DNA of 64,000 nucleotides from an uncultured Chloracidobacterium sp. (GCA_937941715.1 CALDGX010000049.1:1-64000), one strand, 5' to 3'; shown: positions 7,592 through 17,629, counted from the stretch's first letter. The notes: a model not told the origin generated them from the letters alone. Made by a program: numbers and translations.

Positions 7592-8824
7592 ATGCCAACA
7601 TTTGCATTTAAGGGCAGAAATCGCCTTAACGAACTAGTCACCGGCGAACGCGAGGCCGCGACTCAGGACGAACTGCGAGCGCTTTTGCGTCGCGAGCAGA
7701 TCGTTATGACCCAAGCCTCAGAAAAGGGGCGCGAGATATCGATCCCGAAACTCGGCACACGCAAGAAGGTCAAAGCCAAAGAACTGGCAGTTTTTACCCG
7801 ACAGTTTTCGGTAATGATCGACGCCGGTTTGCCGCTTGTTCAGTGCCTGGACATTCTTGCCGAGCAGCAGCTGAATGCATTTTTCAAGGACGTATTACGT
7901 CAGGTGCGACAGAGCGTCGAAGAAGGGTCGACACTCTTTGCCGCCTTGCAAAAGCACCCGAAGGTCTTCGACAGCCTGTTTACACATATGGTTGAGGCCG
8001 GCGAGACGGGTGGTGTGCTCGATCTGATCCTTCAACGTTTGGCGACACTGATCGAAAAGGTCGTTAAGCTGAAACGAAGCATCGTATCGGCGTCGATCTA
8101 CCCGGCCGCCGTGATCACGGTCGCCATCGGTGCGATCGCGATCATCATGATCGTCGTTATCCCGCAATTCGAGCAGATCTTCCTTGGACTTCTCGGACCG
8201 GGCGAGGCTCTGCCGCTTCCAACACGGATCGTGATGTCGATCTCAGGCTTTATCGCAGGTTGGGGCGGTCTGACCACCCTCGTGATCTTGATCGCTTCCG
8301 CGGTCGGCATCCGCACTTACTACAAGACGCCAAAAGGAAGATGGCAGATCGATGCCCTGCTGCTCAAAACACCCATCTTCGGCAGCATTCTAAGAAAGGT
8401 CGCTGTTGCCCGTTTTTCCAGGATCTTGTCGACGCTGCTTTCGTCAGGTGTGCCGATCCTTCAGTCGCTTGACATCACCGCCAAGACCGCCGGAAACGTG
8501 ATCATTGAAGACGCAATTCTCAAGGTTCGGGCCGGCGTCGAACGCGGCGAGAACTTTGTCGATCCACTGAAATCGACCAACGTCTTCCCGCATATGGTAG
8601 GACAGATGATCGGTGTCGGCGAACAGACCGGTGCCCTCGACGCAATGCTTGGCAAGATCGCTGACTTTTACGAAGAGGAGGTCGATACTGCTATTGCCGA
8701 CCTTCTCGGCTTGATGGAACCGGTCCTTATCGCCTTTCTCGGCGTCACGATCGGCGGCATCGTCATCTCGATGTACCTGCCGCTGTTCTCGTTGATCGGC
8801 AAACTCGCTGGTGGCGCAAAATAA
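7592..8824 (+). CDS. pilC: Type IV pilus inner-membrane platform protein PilC
   Basis: PilC/GspF polytopic protein that couples the PilB and PilT motors to pilin assembly. Two GspF repeats are visible: the first from FTRQFSVMIDAGLPLVQCLDIL, the second from FSRILSTLLSSGVPILQSLDI. Hydrophobic segments lie near residues 170-200, 220-248 and 375-402, giving the usual three-helix layout. Length 410 is normal. A GGAGCTAAG site precedes the ATG, 32 bp after pilT. It is the last gene of the operon and a strong terminator follows at 8905. No pilin, pilM-Q or pilD is in the window. Confidence 0.95.
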   Translation: MPTFAFKGRNRLNELVTGEREAATQDELRALLRREQIVMTQASEKGREISIPKLGTRKKVKAKELAVFTRQFSVMIDAGLPLVQCLDILAEQQLNAFFKDVLRQVRQSVEEGSTLFAALQKHPKVFDSLFTHMVEAGETGGVLDLILQRLATLIEKVVKLKRSIVSASIYPAAVITVAIGAIAIIMIVVIPQFEQIFLGLLGPGEALPLPTRIVMSISGFIAGWGGLTTLVILIASAVGIRTYYKTPKGRWQIDALLLKTPIFGSILRKVAVARFSRILSTLLSSGVPILQSLDITAKTAGNVIIEDAILKVRAGVERGENFVDPLKSTNVFPHMVGQMIGVGEQTGALDAMLGKIADFYEEEVDTAIADLLGLMEPVLIAFLGVTIGGIVISMYLPLFSLIGKLAGGAK

Positions 8825-8904
8825 GCCTGGCGATCATGTTTTCAGACACCACTTTGGGAGTTTGAGTTTCTACAAGCACTGATCCGTGCTTCTCCAATAA
8901 CCGA

Positions 8905-8945
8905 GGCCGTCCGATCAAACTATGATCGGGCGGCCTTTAACTCTT
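8905..8945 (+). terminator. Terminator of the pilus operon
   Basis: A 13-bp stem GGCCGTCCGATCA (8905-8917) / TGATCGGGCGGCC (8923-8935), with one G.T pair and a 5-base loop, is followed by TTTAACTCTTCTT. It lies 80 bp after pilC. Confidence 0.8.
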
Positions 8946-8989
8946 CTTGTGATCGATCTTCAGAGTTTCTTTTACCCATATTGCGAAAC

Positions 8990-8995
8990 TATAAT
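8990..8995 (+). promoter_or_regulatory. Candidate -10 box for the FG-GAP protein gene
   Basis: A perfect TATAAT lies 58 bp upstream of the chosen ATG and after the pilus terminator. The -35 position holds only TTTCTT-like sequence, so this is a weak call. Confidence 0.35.
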
Positions 8996-9053
8996 TTTGA
9001 CCTGATACGTGATATCGTCGCTTGAATAACTTGTTCACGGAGGGTTTGAATTG

Positions 9054-11558
9054 ATGAGTTCTGTTTTCGGTCAATTGAGTCGAAAATTCTACGGCGCGGC
9101 GGCATGGTTATCATTTTTTACGGTGGGGCTGGTCTTTCTGGGATCGGCACAGTTGGTTGCGGCCCAGGACGGGGCGGTAAACGAAGGAATGGAGGTCAGA
9201 TCGGCGGCCAAATTTGACGTTTCGCCGCCGCTGAGATCGATCAGGCCCGATCTCTCGAACAAGGTGAAGAAGGCCGATGACGACGCCGGCTCGGGCGGAC
9301 CGGTCGGAAGGACCGATCACGAACCTGACCCGGTTCTTCAGTCGTCGGTTGGGACCGGTGTCTTCACCCAGCGTGACTCCGCGATCCCGGCAACGATCGC
9401 AAATTTTGCGGGAATGAACGGCACGACCGGCGGTACTCCGCCGGACCCGAACGGTGACATCGGTCCGAATCACTACGTTCAAACTGTGAATTCGAGATTT
9501 CAGATATTTAACCGTTCCGGTGTTTCACTATTCGGGCCATCAAATATCAATACTCTTTTCGCCGGCTTCGGCGGCCCCTGTCAGACCGAAAACGCCGGTG
9601 ACCCTGTGGTGTTGTACGATCAGCTCGCTGATCGCTGGCTGATCAGCCAATTTACCGACTCAACCGGGCCGTTCTTCAATTGTGTGGCGATCTCAACCAC
9701 GGCTGACCCCTTGGGAACCTATTATCGGTATGCTTTTGAAACACCGACGTTTCCTGATTATCCAAAATACGGTGTCTGGCCGGATGCCTATTATTTGAAC
9801 ACCCGCGAGACCGGCGTTTTGGGTTTATACGCACTCGAGCGCACCGAAATGATAGCCGGAAACCCGGCGGCACGATCGGTTAGGTTTACCGTAGTTCAGG
9901 GCGCTACCGGCCCAAATGGTCTCCTCAATGCCGACCTCGACGGTTCGACGTTACCTCCGGCAGGCAGCCCGAATTACCTGGTTGGCACGATGGACAATGA
10001 TATCGGCGCCGCATCTGATTCGCTGATGCTGTACAAGTATCATGTCGATTGGGTGAATACTGTCAATTCGACGCTGACGGGCCCGACGCTGATACCGATA
10101 GCCCCATTTGATACGGTATTTCCGTGTTCAGGCGGTTCGACGCCGTCCCGAAATTGCATTCCGCAGCCTGGTACCACCACCAAGATCGATATCTTGTCCT
10201 ATCGGCAGCGTCCCACATTCAGATTGGCTTATCGGAATTTTGGTACTCATGAATCGCTTGTGACGAGCCAGTCGGTCGAGGCAAGCACGGGAATCGCGGG
10301 TATGCGGTGGTGGGAAGTTCGGAGCCCTAATTCAACGCCGACACTCTATCAGGAAGGTACGTTTGGACCGGGAGCGACCGACGGCATCCATCGCTGGATG
10401 GGCAGCATTGCAATGGATCGGCTCGGAAACATGGGCCTCGGTTACAGTGTCTCTGATGCGACAAGCGTGTTTCCCGGCATCCGCTACACCGGACGCCTCT
10501 CGAGTGACCCGCTGGGTCAAATGCCGCAGGGCGAGGGAACGATCATCAACGGCGGTGGTTCGCAAACGAGCACCGCAAGCCGCTGGGGCGATTACACCTC
10601 AATGAGCGTCGACCCGCTGGATGACTGTACGTTCTGGTACACCAACGAATACTACGCAACCACATCAACGACCGGCTATGCCACCCGGATCGCGTCGTTC
10701 AAGTTCCCCAACTGCGCCGCCCCGACCGCCCAGAGCCCGGCTGACTTTGACGGCGACGGCAAGACCGACCTGTCGATCTACCGGCCTGTTCCGGGCGAAT
10801 GGTGGTGGCAGCGGAGCAGCAACGGTGGTAACAGTGCGGCCCAATTCGGCACCTCGACCGACCGCATTACACCCGGCGATTACACCGGCGACGGTAAGAC
10901 CGATCTGGCGTTCTTCCGGCCCGCGACCGGATTTTGGTACATATTACGGAGTGAGGATTTCTCGTTCTACGCTTTTCCGTTCGGAACGAACGGCGACACT
11001 CCGGCTCCCGCTGATTTTGATGGAGATGACAAGACCGACGCCGCGATCTTCAGGCCGTCAAATTCGACATGGTATATCAATAAGTCCTCGGGCGGCACCA
11101 CGATCACGACGTTCGGCGCGGCCGGCGACCTGCCGGTTGCGGCCGATTACGACGGCGACGGCAAGTCCGACGTAGCCATTTATCGGCCGAGTCTCGGCCA
11201 GTGGTGGATCGATCGGAGCACAGCCGGCTTGATCGCCTTTGCATTCGGCGGTATCAGTGATCGGGCCGCGTCCGGCGACTACACCGGCGACGGCAAGGCG
11301 GACGTAGCATTTTGGCGGCCTTCATCCGGCGAGTGGTTTGTTCTGAGAAGCGAAAATTCGACTTTCTACTCGTTCCCATTCGGCACGGTCACCGATATTC
11401 CGGTGCCGGGTGATTATGACGGTGACGGCAAGCAGGATGCGGGTGTCTTTCGTCCGTCAAATTCGACTTGGTATGTAAATCGTTCTACGGCCGGAACCTT
11501 GATCCAACAATTTGGTCAAAACGGCGATCTTCCCGTACCGAACGCCTACGTGCGATGA
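9054..11558 (+). CDS. Secreted protein with C-terminal FG-GAP/VCBS-like repeats
   Basis: The ATG at 9054 follows CGGAGGG; the TTG three bases earlier is less likely. Residues 1-40 are a signal peptide ending in LVAAQ. Residues about 110-560 form one large region with many aromatic and Gly residues (NGTTGGTPPDPNGDIGPNHY at its start), probably a beta-propeller; I know it only as a region common in secreted acidobacterial proteins. From about residue 562 there are six repeats of about 46 residues of the form DFDGDGKTDLSIYRPxxGxWW, with DxDGDGxxD loops that normally bind Ca2+ in integrin-like FG-GAP domains. Function is unknown: a surface adhesin or extracellular enzyme is possible, with no catalytic motif seen. 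A TATAAT lies 58 bp upstream and a terminator 50 bp downstream. Confidence 0.82.
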   Translation: MSSVFGQLSRKFYGAAAWLSFFTVGLVFLGSAQLVAAQDGAVNEGMEVRSAAKFDVSPPLRSIRPDLSNKVKKADDDAGSGGPVGRTDHEPDPVLQSSVGTGVFTQRDSAIPATIANFAGMNGTTGGTPPDPNGDIGPNHYVQTVNSRFQIFNRSGVSLFGPSNINTLFAGFGGPCQTENAGDPVVLYDQLADRWLISQFTDSTGPFFNCVAISTTADPLGTYYRYAFETPTFPDYPKYGVWPDAYYLNTRETGVLGLYALERTEMIAGNPAARSVRFTVVQGATGPNGLLNADLDGSTLPPAGSPNYLVGTMDNDIGAASDSLMLYKYHVDWVNTVNSTLTGPTLIPIAPFDTVFPCSGGSTPSRNCIPQPGTTTKIDILSYRQRPTFRLAYRNFGTHESLVTSQSVEASTGIAGMRWWEVRSPNSTPTLYQEGTFGPGATDGIHRWMGSIAMDRLGNMGLGYSVSDATSVFPGIRYTGRLSSDPLGQMPQGEGTIINGGGSQTSTASRWGDYTSMSVDPLDDCTFWYTNEYYATTSTTGYATRIASFKFPNCAAPTAQSPADFDGDGKTDLSIYRPVPGEWWWQRSSNGGNSAAQFGTSTDRITPGDYTGDGKTDLAFFRPATGFWYILRSEDFSFYAFPFGTNGDTPAPADFDGDDKTDAAIFRPSNSTWYINKSSGGTTITTFGAAGDLPVAADYDGDGKSDVAIYRPSLGQWWIDRSTAGLIAFAFGGISDRAASGDYTGDGKADVAFWRPSSGEWFVLRSENSTFYSFPFGTVTDIPVPGDYDGDGKQDAGVFRPSNSTWYVNRSTAGTLIQQFGQNGDLPVPNAYVR

Positions 11559-11610
11559 TCACTCCAACGGCGATCTGCGGTCTAATGCCGTACGAGAGTC
11601 GGTAGAGTAT

Positions 11611-11643
11611 GGCCGGTGGTTAAGAGCCGCCGGCCTATTTTTT
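11611..11643 (+). terminator. Terminator of the FG-GAP protein gene
   Basis: Stem GGCCGGTGG (11611-11619) / CCGCCGGCC (11627-11635), one G.T pair, followed by TATTTTTT. The 11559-11865 gap otherwise holds only this and the opposing terminator at 11747. Confidence 0.85.
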
Positions 11644-11746
11644 CGGCAAACTGACTGCGGCAATTATCGACCGATCCGGCCTAAATCGCAGGCACCTCAG
11701 CCGCTCGTTTGCGATCCACAATACTTTATTACCTTGGCCCGAGCGC

Positions 11747-11776
11747 AAAAAGGCGGCCGGTGTACGAACCGGCCGC
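11747..11776 (-). terminator. Terminator of the lytic transglycosylase gene
   Basis: On the minus strand the perfect stem GCGGCCGGT/ACCGGCCGC (plus-strand 11753-11761 and 11768-11776) is followed by CTTTTT. It lies about 90 bp beyond the stop codon. Confidence 0.8.
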
Positions 11777-11865
11777 ATGTCTCAATGGACTAGTGGAGAA
11801 GAGACTAACTCGGTGGGAAGTGTTTTTGGGGTCAACACGCGAGGCTGGCATGTCGGCCCCAAATC

Positions 11866-12723
11866 TTATTGATTCACCAACCTCATTCGGCCGTCAGCCA
11901 GACGAATGGCGATCGCGTTCGGTTCGTAAACCGCCAGCGGACGCGCTTCCTTCTTTTCAAGCTTTACTGCCGTCGCGTCATTGACCCGCTTTGCGGTGCG
12001 GATGTACGACGGATTGGTTATCGAACTATATCGTGCGGAGATTCGCCGCACGTACTCACGCGTTTCGGCGTATGGCGGTATCGAATATCCATATTTCATG
12101 ACTGCACCCTCTCCGGCGTTGTACCCGGCGAGTGCCAGACTGACGTCCTGCCCAAACATATTGAGCAGCATCCGCATATATTTCACGCCGCCCTCGATGT
12201 TTTGCTTCGGGTCATAAATATTTGTAACGCCGAGCCGGCGTGCTGTGGCCGGCATCAATTGCATCAGGCCGCTCGCACCCTTGTACGAAGTTGCGCGTAG
12301 CTTAAATGAAGACTCCTGATGCATCTGCGCGTAGATCAGGAGCGGGTCAATATTGTATCGGCGGCTCGAATCGACAATATACGCATCTATTACCGGGTCG
12401 CCGGTCGTAAATCCTTTCATGCTCGATCCGGCGGCCATTATCAGGCGTGTAACCTCGGCGGAACGTTGGGATTCACGCTGTGCAAGGCCATCGCTCGCGT
12501 TCATTCGCGATCTGCCTGCGACCACGACCTGAGCGGTCTTTTGTGTAAGCTTCTTGCTTTTCGAAGCTTGTTTAGCGATCGGCACACTGACTGGCGGGGC
12601 CGGACGGTAAACTTGTACACCCTTGGCAGTGTCAAAATTATCAAAAAATCGGGGACGCTGTTGCGCAAATGCGGAGACGCTTAAGAGTAGGATTGCGACT
12701 AAGATCAGGTGAGACTTTTTCAT
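11866..12723 (-). CDS. Lytic transglycosylase, SLT (Slt70/MltE-like) family
   Basis: Periplasmic enzyme that cleaves the MurNAc-GlcNAc bond of peptidoglycan with 1,6-anhydro ring formation. I place the start at the ATG at 12723 because a clean signal peptide begins there (KKSHLILVAILLLSVSAFAQ); the open frame extends 18 codons further upstream without a signal. The SLT domain spans about residues 120-250: catalytic Glu in QESSFK, then GASGLMQLMPATARRLG, DPKQNIEGGVKYM and LALAGYNAGEGAV. The 90 residues between signal and domain are basic and low-complexity. It stands alone and is divergent from the PRC/MgtE gene. Confidence 0.9.
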   Translation of the reverse strand: MKKSHLILVAILLLSVSAFAQQRPRFFDNFDTAKGVQVYRPAPPVSVPIAKQASKSKKLTQKTAQVVVAGRSRMNASDGLAQRESQRSAEVTRLIMAAGSSMKGFTTGDPVIDAYIVDSSRRYNIDPLLIYAQMHQESSFKLRATSYKGASGLMQLMPATARRLGVTNIYDPKQNIEGGVKYMRMLLNMFGQDVSLALAGYNAGEGAVMKYGYSIPPYAETREYVRRISARYSSITNPSYIRTAKRVNDATAVKLEKKEARPLAVYEPNAIAIRLADGRMRLVNQ

Positions 12724-12945
12724 TTTGGTTGGTGTGTTTGAGGCAGAGAGTGTGAGCATGCCTGAACGGCGTTTCAACTCTCCATTTAATATAAAGAACT
12801 AAGTTCAGTCGGTTTCCACATTTTTGAAACAAATTCAACGTTGTTGAGCATACGATCTTCAACAACGAGTGAATTTATGAGTTACTCGGGCCTCGCAGGT
12901 AGTTTTTGGTTTCTACCTGTGGCAAAGTTGGGCTATCGTTTACCT

Positions 12946-14193
12946 ATGCTGTACGTGTCGCAGATCATCAATCGCCCGATCTTTGATGCCCGCAATGAGA
13001 AGATCGCGGTCATCAAAGATGTGATCGTGCGATACGGCCGTGAAGACTATCCGCCGGTGATAGGATTGGTCGCCAGGTATCGACGCCGCAATTTCTTTAT
13101 GCCACGACGTGATATTTCCGAGCTTGGGCTTGGTGGGGCACAAATGCGGTCTTCGATTCTCGACCTCAATCCTTTTGTGCGGCGCGACGGTGAAGTGCTG
13201 CTGCGCAAAGATGTCCTCGACAACCAGCTTATCGACGTCGACGGCAAACGAGTGGTTCGGGTAAATGACGTGCAGATAATCCAGGCCGGTTCGATGTGGC
13301 GAGTGTCGGGAGCCGATGTCAGTCTCCAGGGCTTCGTCCGCCGTTTGATGCCAAAAGGATTTTATGGCAGCGATCGTCCCGTCGAAGTCATCGATTGGGC
13401 GGACGTGGGTTACCTTGCGACCGACACGGCGACCGTGACCGTTCAGCTTAAATCATCGAAGGATAAGCTGTCACGGCTCCATCCGGTCGAGATCGCCCAG
13501 TTGGCCGAAACACTTTCGCCGATCCATCGCACGGAGGTCGTCGAGAGCCTGGATGATGAGATCGCCGCTGACACGCTCGAGGAAATGTCGACTGAGGCTC
13601 AAGCCAGGATCCTCGAAGATATGGACGAAGAGAGGGCGGCCGATATCCTCGAGGAGATGTCGCCCGATGACGCTGTCGATGTTCTTGACGAAATGGATGA
13701 TGAAAAGGCTCAGGAACTCTTCGACCTGATGGAGGATGACGAAAAGGCCGATGTCGCCGAGCTGATGCATTTTGACCACGACACTGCCGGTGGATTGATG
13801 ACGACCGAATTTGTGGTGTTTCCGAAAAAGTACACCGTCGGCGAGACGATCCGTTCGCTCCGAGAGATGGCCGAGACGCCGAATATGATCTACTACCTCT
13901 ATGTGGTCGAGGAAGAGGGGTCGTGGAAACTCTCGGGCCTGATCTCACTGAGATCATTGATCCTCGCCGACCCGACTTTCACGCTCGAGGACGTCATGCG
14001 AAGCGAATTTCGCTACGCCCATCCGTCGGATTCAGCCGCTGATGTCGCTCAAACGATCTCTGAGTACAATTTGCTTGCGTTGCCGGTGGTTGACGACGAA
14101 GGAGATATTGCCGGCATCGTCACCGTTGACGATGCAATGGAGATCCTGTTGCCGAAGAACTTTCAGCGGCGGCTTCCTCGGCTCTTCGGATAG
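12946..14193 (+). CDS. PRC-barrel, MgtE N-terminal and CBS domain protein without a membrane channel
   Basis: Cytoplasmic protein with two PRC-barrel-like beta modules (about residues 1-75 and 80-160), a superhelical MgtE_N domain (about 165-275, with repeats such as ADILEEMSPDDAVDVLDEM) and a CBS pair (about 280-405). In MgtE these last two domains sense Mg2+ and gate the channel, but the transmembrane domain is absent here: the protein ends at PKNFQRRLPRLFG. Proteins of this build usually neighbour Nramp metal transporters; none is visible here. The frame is open up to 12841; I chose ATG 12946 because the conserved LYVSQIINRP begins there. ATG 12877 is possible. A role in divalent-metal sensing is an inference. 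Confidence 0.8.
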   Translation: MLYVSQIINRPIFDARNEKIAVIKDVIVRYGREDYPPVIGLVARYRRRNFFMPRRDISELGLGGAQMRSSILDLNPFVRRDGEVLLRKDVLDNQLIDVDGKRVVRVNDVQIIQAGSMWRVSGADVSLQGFVRRLMPKGFYGSDRPVEVIDWADVGYLATDTATVTVQLKSSKDKLSRLHPVEIAQLAETLSPIHRTEVVESLDDEIAADTLEEMSTEAQARILEDMDEERAADILEEMSPDDAVDVLDEMDDEKAQELFDLMEDDEKADVAELMHFDHDTAGGLMTTEFVVFPKKYTVGETIRSLREMAETPNMIYYLYVVEEEGSWKLSGLISLRSLILADPTFTLEDVMRSEFRYAHPSDSAADVAQTISEYNLLALPVVDDEGDIAGIVTVDDAMEILLPKNFQRRLPRLFG

Positions 14194-14302
14194 ATCGGCC
14201 GGGAAATGAGTCAGCGGATCTCCCGACGCGGTATATTTTAGAACCTGTCCGATCCCGGCCGGTGCTGCGATCGCATTACCTTTCAAAATGGGAGTCCAAA
14301 TT

Positions 14303-17300
14303 GTGTTTAATATGCGTCTATTGTGCTTACTGCTCTGCAGCTTTATTCTGACCAGCTCGGTCCTCGTTGCCCAGACCACGAGTGTCCCTGTCACACCAAC
14401 GGCAACCCCCGTACCGGCCCCAACGCCGACACCGACGCCCGACCCGATGGCGTCAGGCGTATTTTCGGGCCTGCGATTTAGATCGATCGGTCCGGCGGTA
14501 ACATCGGGACGAGTGATCGCATTTGCCGTTGATCCCAATGATCGAACGAAATACTACGTCGCGATAGCATCAGGCGGCGTTTGGAAGACGGTCAACGCAG
14601 GCACGACCTGGACGCCGGTTTTCGAGAATGAAGGCGCGTTTTCGATCGGAGCGGTCGCACTTGACCCAAAAAATCCTTCAACCGTCTGGGTCGGGACCGG
14701 CGAACGCAATAGCCAACGCAGCGTCGGATATGGAGACGGCGTATATCGTTCTGACGACGGCGGTAAGAGCTGGCGCAATGTCGGCCTTAAGACGTCCGAA
14801 CATATCGGGCGTATCGCCATCGATCCTCGCGACAGCAATGTTGTATTCGTGGCGGCACAGGGGCCGCTCTGGTCGGCCGGCGGCGAACGAGGCCTTTATA
14901 AAACGACCGACGGCGGCAAGACCTGGAAAGCCGTTATCTCGATCAGCGAAAACACCGGCGTCTCGGACGTCGTTATCGACCCGGCCGATCCGGACACTAT
15001 GTATGCCGCTACATGGCAGCGGCGTCGACATTTCTACACGCTCATAAACGGCGGGCCCGAGAGCGCGATCCACAAATCCACAGACGGCGGCAATACGTGG
15101 ACAAAATTGCGTTCCGGTTTGCCGCCGGGCGACCTCGGCCGCATCGGCCTTTCGATCTCGCCGGCAAATACAAATGTGGTTTACGCCACGGTCGAAGCGA
15201 GCGGTAATCTTAGCGGCATTTTTCGTTCGAACGACCGCGGAGCGACATGGGAACGTACGAGCCCGAGTATCGCCCAGGGTATGTATTACGGTCAGATAGT
15301 CGCCGATCCTAAGAATGTTGACCGCATCTACATCCCGAACGTGGTCTTTCAGGTCTCAGACGATGCCGGACGGACTCAGCGGGCGTTGGGCGAACGTCTG
15401 AAACACGTGGATAATCACGCCATCTGGGTTGACCCGAACAATACTGACTATCTTCTGGTCGGATGCGATGGCGGCGTCTATGAGAGCTTTGATCGCGGTT
15501 CGAATTGGAATTTCAAGGCCAATCTGCCCGTTGGCCAGTTTTACGACGTTACAACGGATAACGCCGTCCCCTTCTACCACGTTTACGGCGGCCTGCAGGA
15601 CAACAGTTCGATCGGCGGTCCGGCACGCACGCGCAACTCGGCAGGTATTCTCAATTCTGACTGGTACACGACCAACGGCGGCGACGGTTTTACGTCGCGG
15701 ATAGATCCGCTCGATTCGAACATCGTTTATGCCGAAAGTCAGAACGGCGGCCTTGTGCGATTTGACAAGCGGACCGGCGAACGCGTGAGCATCGCCCCGA
15801 TCGAGGGCAAAGACATCGAATCGCAACGTTACAACTGGGATTCGCCGCTTATCATTAGCCCGCATTCAAACACTCGTCTCTATTTTGCCGGCCACAAGCT
15901 ATTCAAGAGCGATAATCGCGGCGACGATTGGAAAGTCATCAGCGGCGACCTTTCCCGCGGCCTCGACCGCAACGCCCTGCCGGTCATGGGCAAGGTCTGG
16001 GGACCTGACGCGGTGGCCAAGAATCAGTCGACTGCACTTTACGGCAACGCATCAGCATTGTCCGAATCGCCGAAAAAGCAGGGCCTTTTGTACATCGGCA
16101 CTGACGACGGACTGATCCAGATCACGGAAAATGACGGACAGAGCTGGCGTAAGGTCGATAAGATCGCGGGCGTGCCGGAAAACAGTTATGTTCATCGCGT
16201 ACTCGCGTCGCAGCATGATGCCGGTACAGTGTACGCACTGTTCAACAACCATCAGAACGGTGATTTCAAGCCTTATCCGATGAAGAGCACTGACACCGGG
16301 CGGACATGGACCTCGATCAAGGGCAATTTGCCCGAGCGCGGTTCGGTTTATGCGATCGCCGAGGATCACGTCAACCCGAACCTTTTGTTCATCGGAACCG
16401 AGTTCGGGATCTACTTCACCGTTGACGGCGGGGCGAAATGGGTACAGATGAAGAGCGGCCTGCCGACGATCGCGGTGCGCGATATCGCCGTCCAAAAGAC
16501 CGAGAACGACCTCGTGCTTGGCACATTTGGACGCGGCATTTACATCCTCGACGATTATTCGCTGTTGCGACAGGTCGATCGGGCAATGATCGACAAAGGT
16601 TCGGTGATGTTTCCGGTCAAGGACGCATTGATGTACAACCGCTCGAATTCTTCGTTCGCCGGTTCGCAGGGTGCGTCATTTTATACGGCTCCTAACCCTG
16701 CGTACGGAGCGTCGATCACATATTTTCTCAAAGAATCGCCAAAGACGCTTAAGCAAAAACGGCAAGAGGCGGAACGCGAAGCTGAGAGAAAGAAAACTGC
16801 GTTTCGTTACCCGACCATTGCTGAGCTCCGGGCCGAAGCTGAAGAAGAGGCCCCATCAATCATTTTTACCATCACCGATGCCGAGGGCTCGGTCGTTCGG
16901 CGGATCACAGCTCCTGCCGGTCAGGGCGTTCAGCGTGTCGTATGGGATATGCGCTACACGGCGCCGTCGATATCCGCTGCTCCGCCCCAAGGTGCCGGCG
17001 GCCCGCCCGATGGAGGCGGAGGCGGATTTGGCCAGGGCCCGCAAGGACAGTTCGTGATGCCCGGAAAATACAGCGTTTCGATGGCGACGCGAGTGAATGG
17101 CGTAGTTACAGCGATGCCTGGCTCTCAGAGTTTCAACGTTGTGGTCGAGGGCAAGGAGAAGATGACCGATGCCGAACGTACGCTTCTTGCTGAATTCCAG
17201 CGAAAGGTCGCGAAATTACAGCGAGCGGTCGGTGGAGCGGTAGAGGTCTCGGGTGGTGCCAAGAGTCGAATTGGCTTGCTCAAGCGTGCCGCGATGGAAG

Positions 17301-17629
17301 CCATGACCGATAACAAGAAATTAATGGATCAGGCCGAGGCGTTTGACAATGAGATAGATCAGCTGATCAACGAACTTCGTGGCGGTCGAGAGAATTCCGA
17401 CATTCCTCCGCCGTCGATCGCCTCAAGGATCGGTAATGTCGCGGGTACGATCCGGCTTTCCACCATCAAGCCGACTCAGACCCAGTTGGATCAGTATGAA
17501 CTGTCGAATGCCGAATTTGCCCCGGTGCTGGCAAGGCTTCGAACGTTGGTCGAGATCGATCTGCCTAAATTTGAAAAGGCGCTCGAGGCGGCCGGCGCAC
17601 CGTTAACTCCGGGACGACTGCCGCAATAG
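14303..17629 (+). CDS. Large exported BNR/sortilin-like repeat protein
   Basis: About 1,110 residues. A signal peptide (RLLCLLLCSFILTSSVLVAQ) is followed by a Thr/Pro-rich linker, then repeated BNR (Asp-box) motifs such as SDDGGKSWRN, TTDGGKTWKA, STDGGNTWTK and STDTGRTWTS forming two propellers (about residues 50-760), as in sortilin/VPS10-like proteins. After about residue 790 come a charged coiled segment, a beta domain with ITAPAGQGVQRVVWDM and a Gly/Pro-rich loop, and a helical tail. It resembles the secreted glycosyl-hydrolase-like proteins frequent in acidobacteria and planctomycetes; no catalytic residue can be assigned. The GTG at 14303 has GGGAG eight bases upstream; ATG at 14288 or 14312 would also keep the signal peptide. 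Confidence 0.82.
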   Translation: MFNMRLLCLLLCSFILTSSVLVAQTTSVPVTPTATPVPAPTPTPTPDPMASGVFSGLRFRSIGPAVTSGRVIAFAVDPNDRTKYYVAIASGGVWKTVNAGTTWTPVFENEGAFSIGAVALDPKNPSTVWVGTGERNSQRSVGYGDGVYRSDDGGKSWRNVGLKTSEHIGRIAIDPRDSNVVFVAAQGPLWSAGGERGLYKTTDGGKTWKAVISISENTGVSDVVIDPADPDTMYAATWQRRRHFYTLINGGPESAIHKSTDGGNTWTKLRSGLPPGDLGRIGLSISPANTNVVYATVEASGNLSGIFRSNDRGATWERTSPSIAQGMYYGQIVADPKNVDRIYIPNVVFQVSDDAGRTQRALGERLKHVDNHAIWVDPNNTDYLLVGCDGGVYESFDRGSNWNFKANLPVGQFYDVTTDNAVPFYHVYGGLQDNSSIGGPARTRNSAGILNSDWYTTNGGDGFTSRIDPLDSNIVYAESQNGGLVRFDKRTGERVSIAPIEGKDIESQRYNWDSPLIISPHSNTRLYFAGHKLFKSDNRGDDWKVISGDLSRGLDRNALPVMGKVWGPDAVAKNQSTALYGNASALSESPKKQGLLYIGTDDGLIQITENDGQSWRKVDKIAGVPENSYVHRVLASQHDAGTVYALFNNHQNGDFKPYPMKSTDTGRTWTSIKGNLPERGSVYAIAEDHVNPNLLFIGTEFGIYFTVDGGAKWVQMKSGLPTIAVRDIAVQKTENDLVLGTFGRGIYILDDYSLLRQVDRAMIDKGSVMFPVKDALMYNRSNSSFAGSQGASFYTAPNPAYGASITYFLKESPKTLKQKRQEAEREAERKKTAFRYPTIAELRAEAEEEAPSIIFTITDAEGSVVRRITAPAGQGVQRVVWDMRYTAPSISAAPPQGAGGPPDGGGGGFGQGPQGQFVMPGKYSVSMATRVNGVVTAMPGSQSFNVVVEGKEKMTDAERTLLAEFQRKVAKLQRAVGGAVEVSGGAKSRIGLLKRAAMEAMTDNKKLMDQAEAFDNEIDQLINELRGGRENSDIPPPSIASRIGNVAGTIRLSTIKPTQTQLDQYELSNAEFAPVLARLRTLVEIDLPKFEKALEAAGAPLTPGRLPQ

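Noticed and set aside
14194..14302. Hairpin CGGGA...TCCCG as terminator of the PRC/MgtE gene
   Set aside because: Only 5 bp of stem with a 16-base loop and no T-run; too weak to report.
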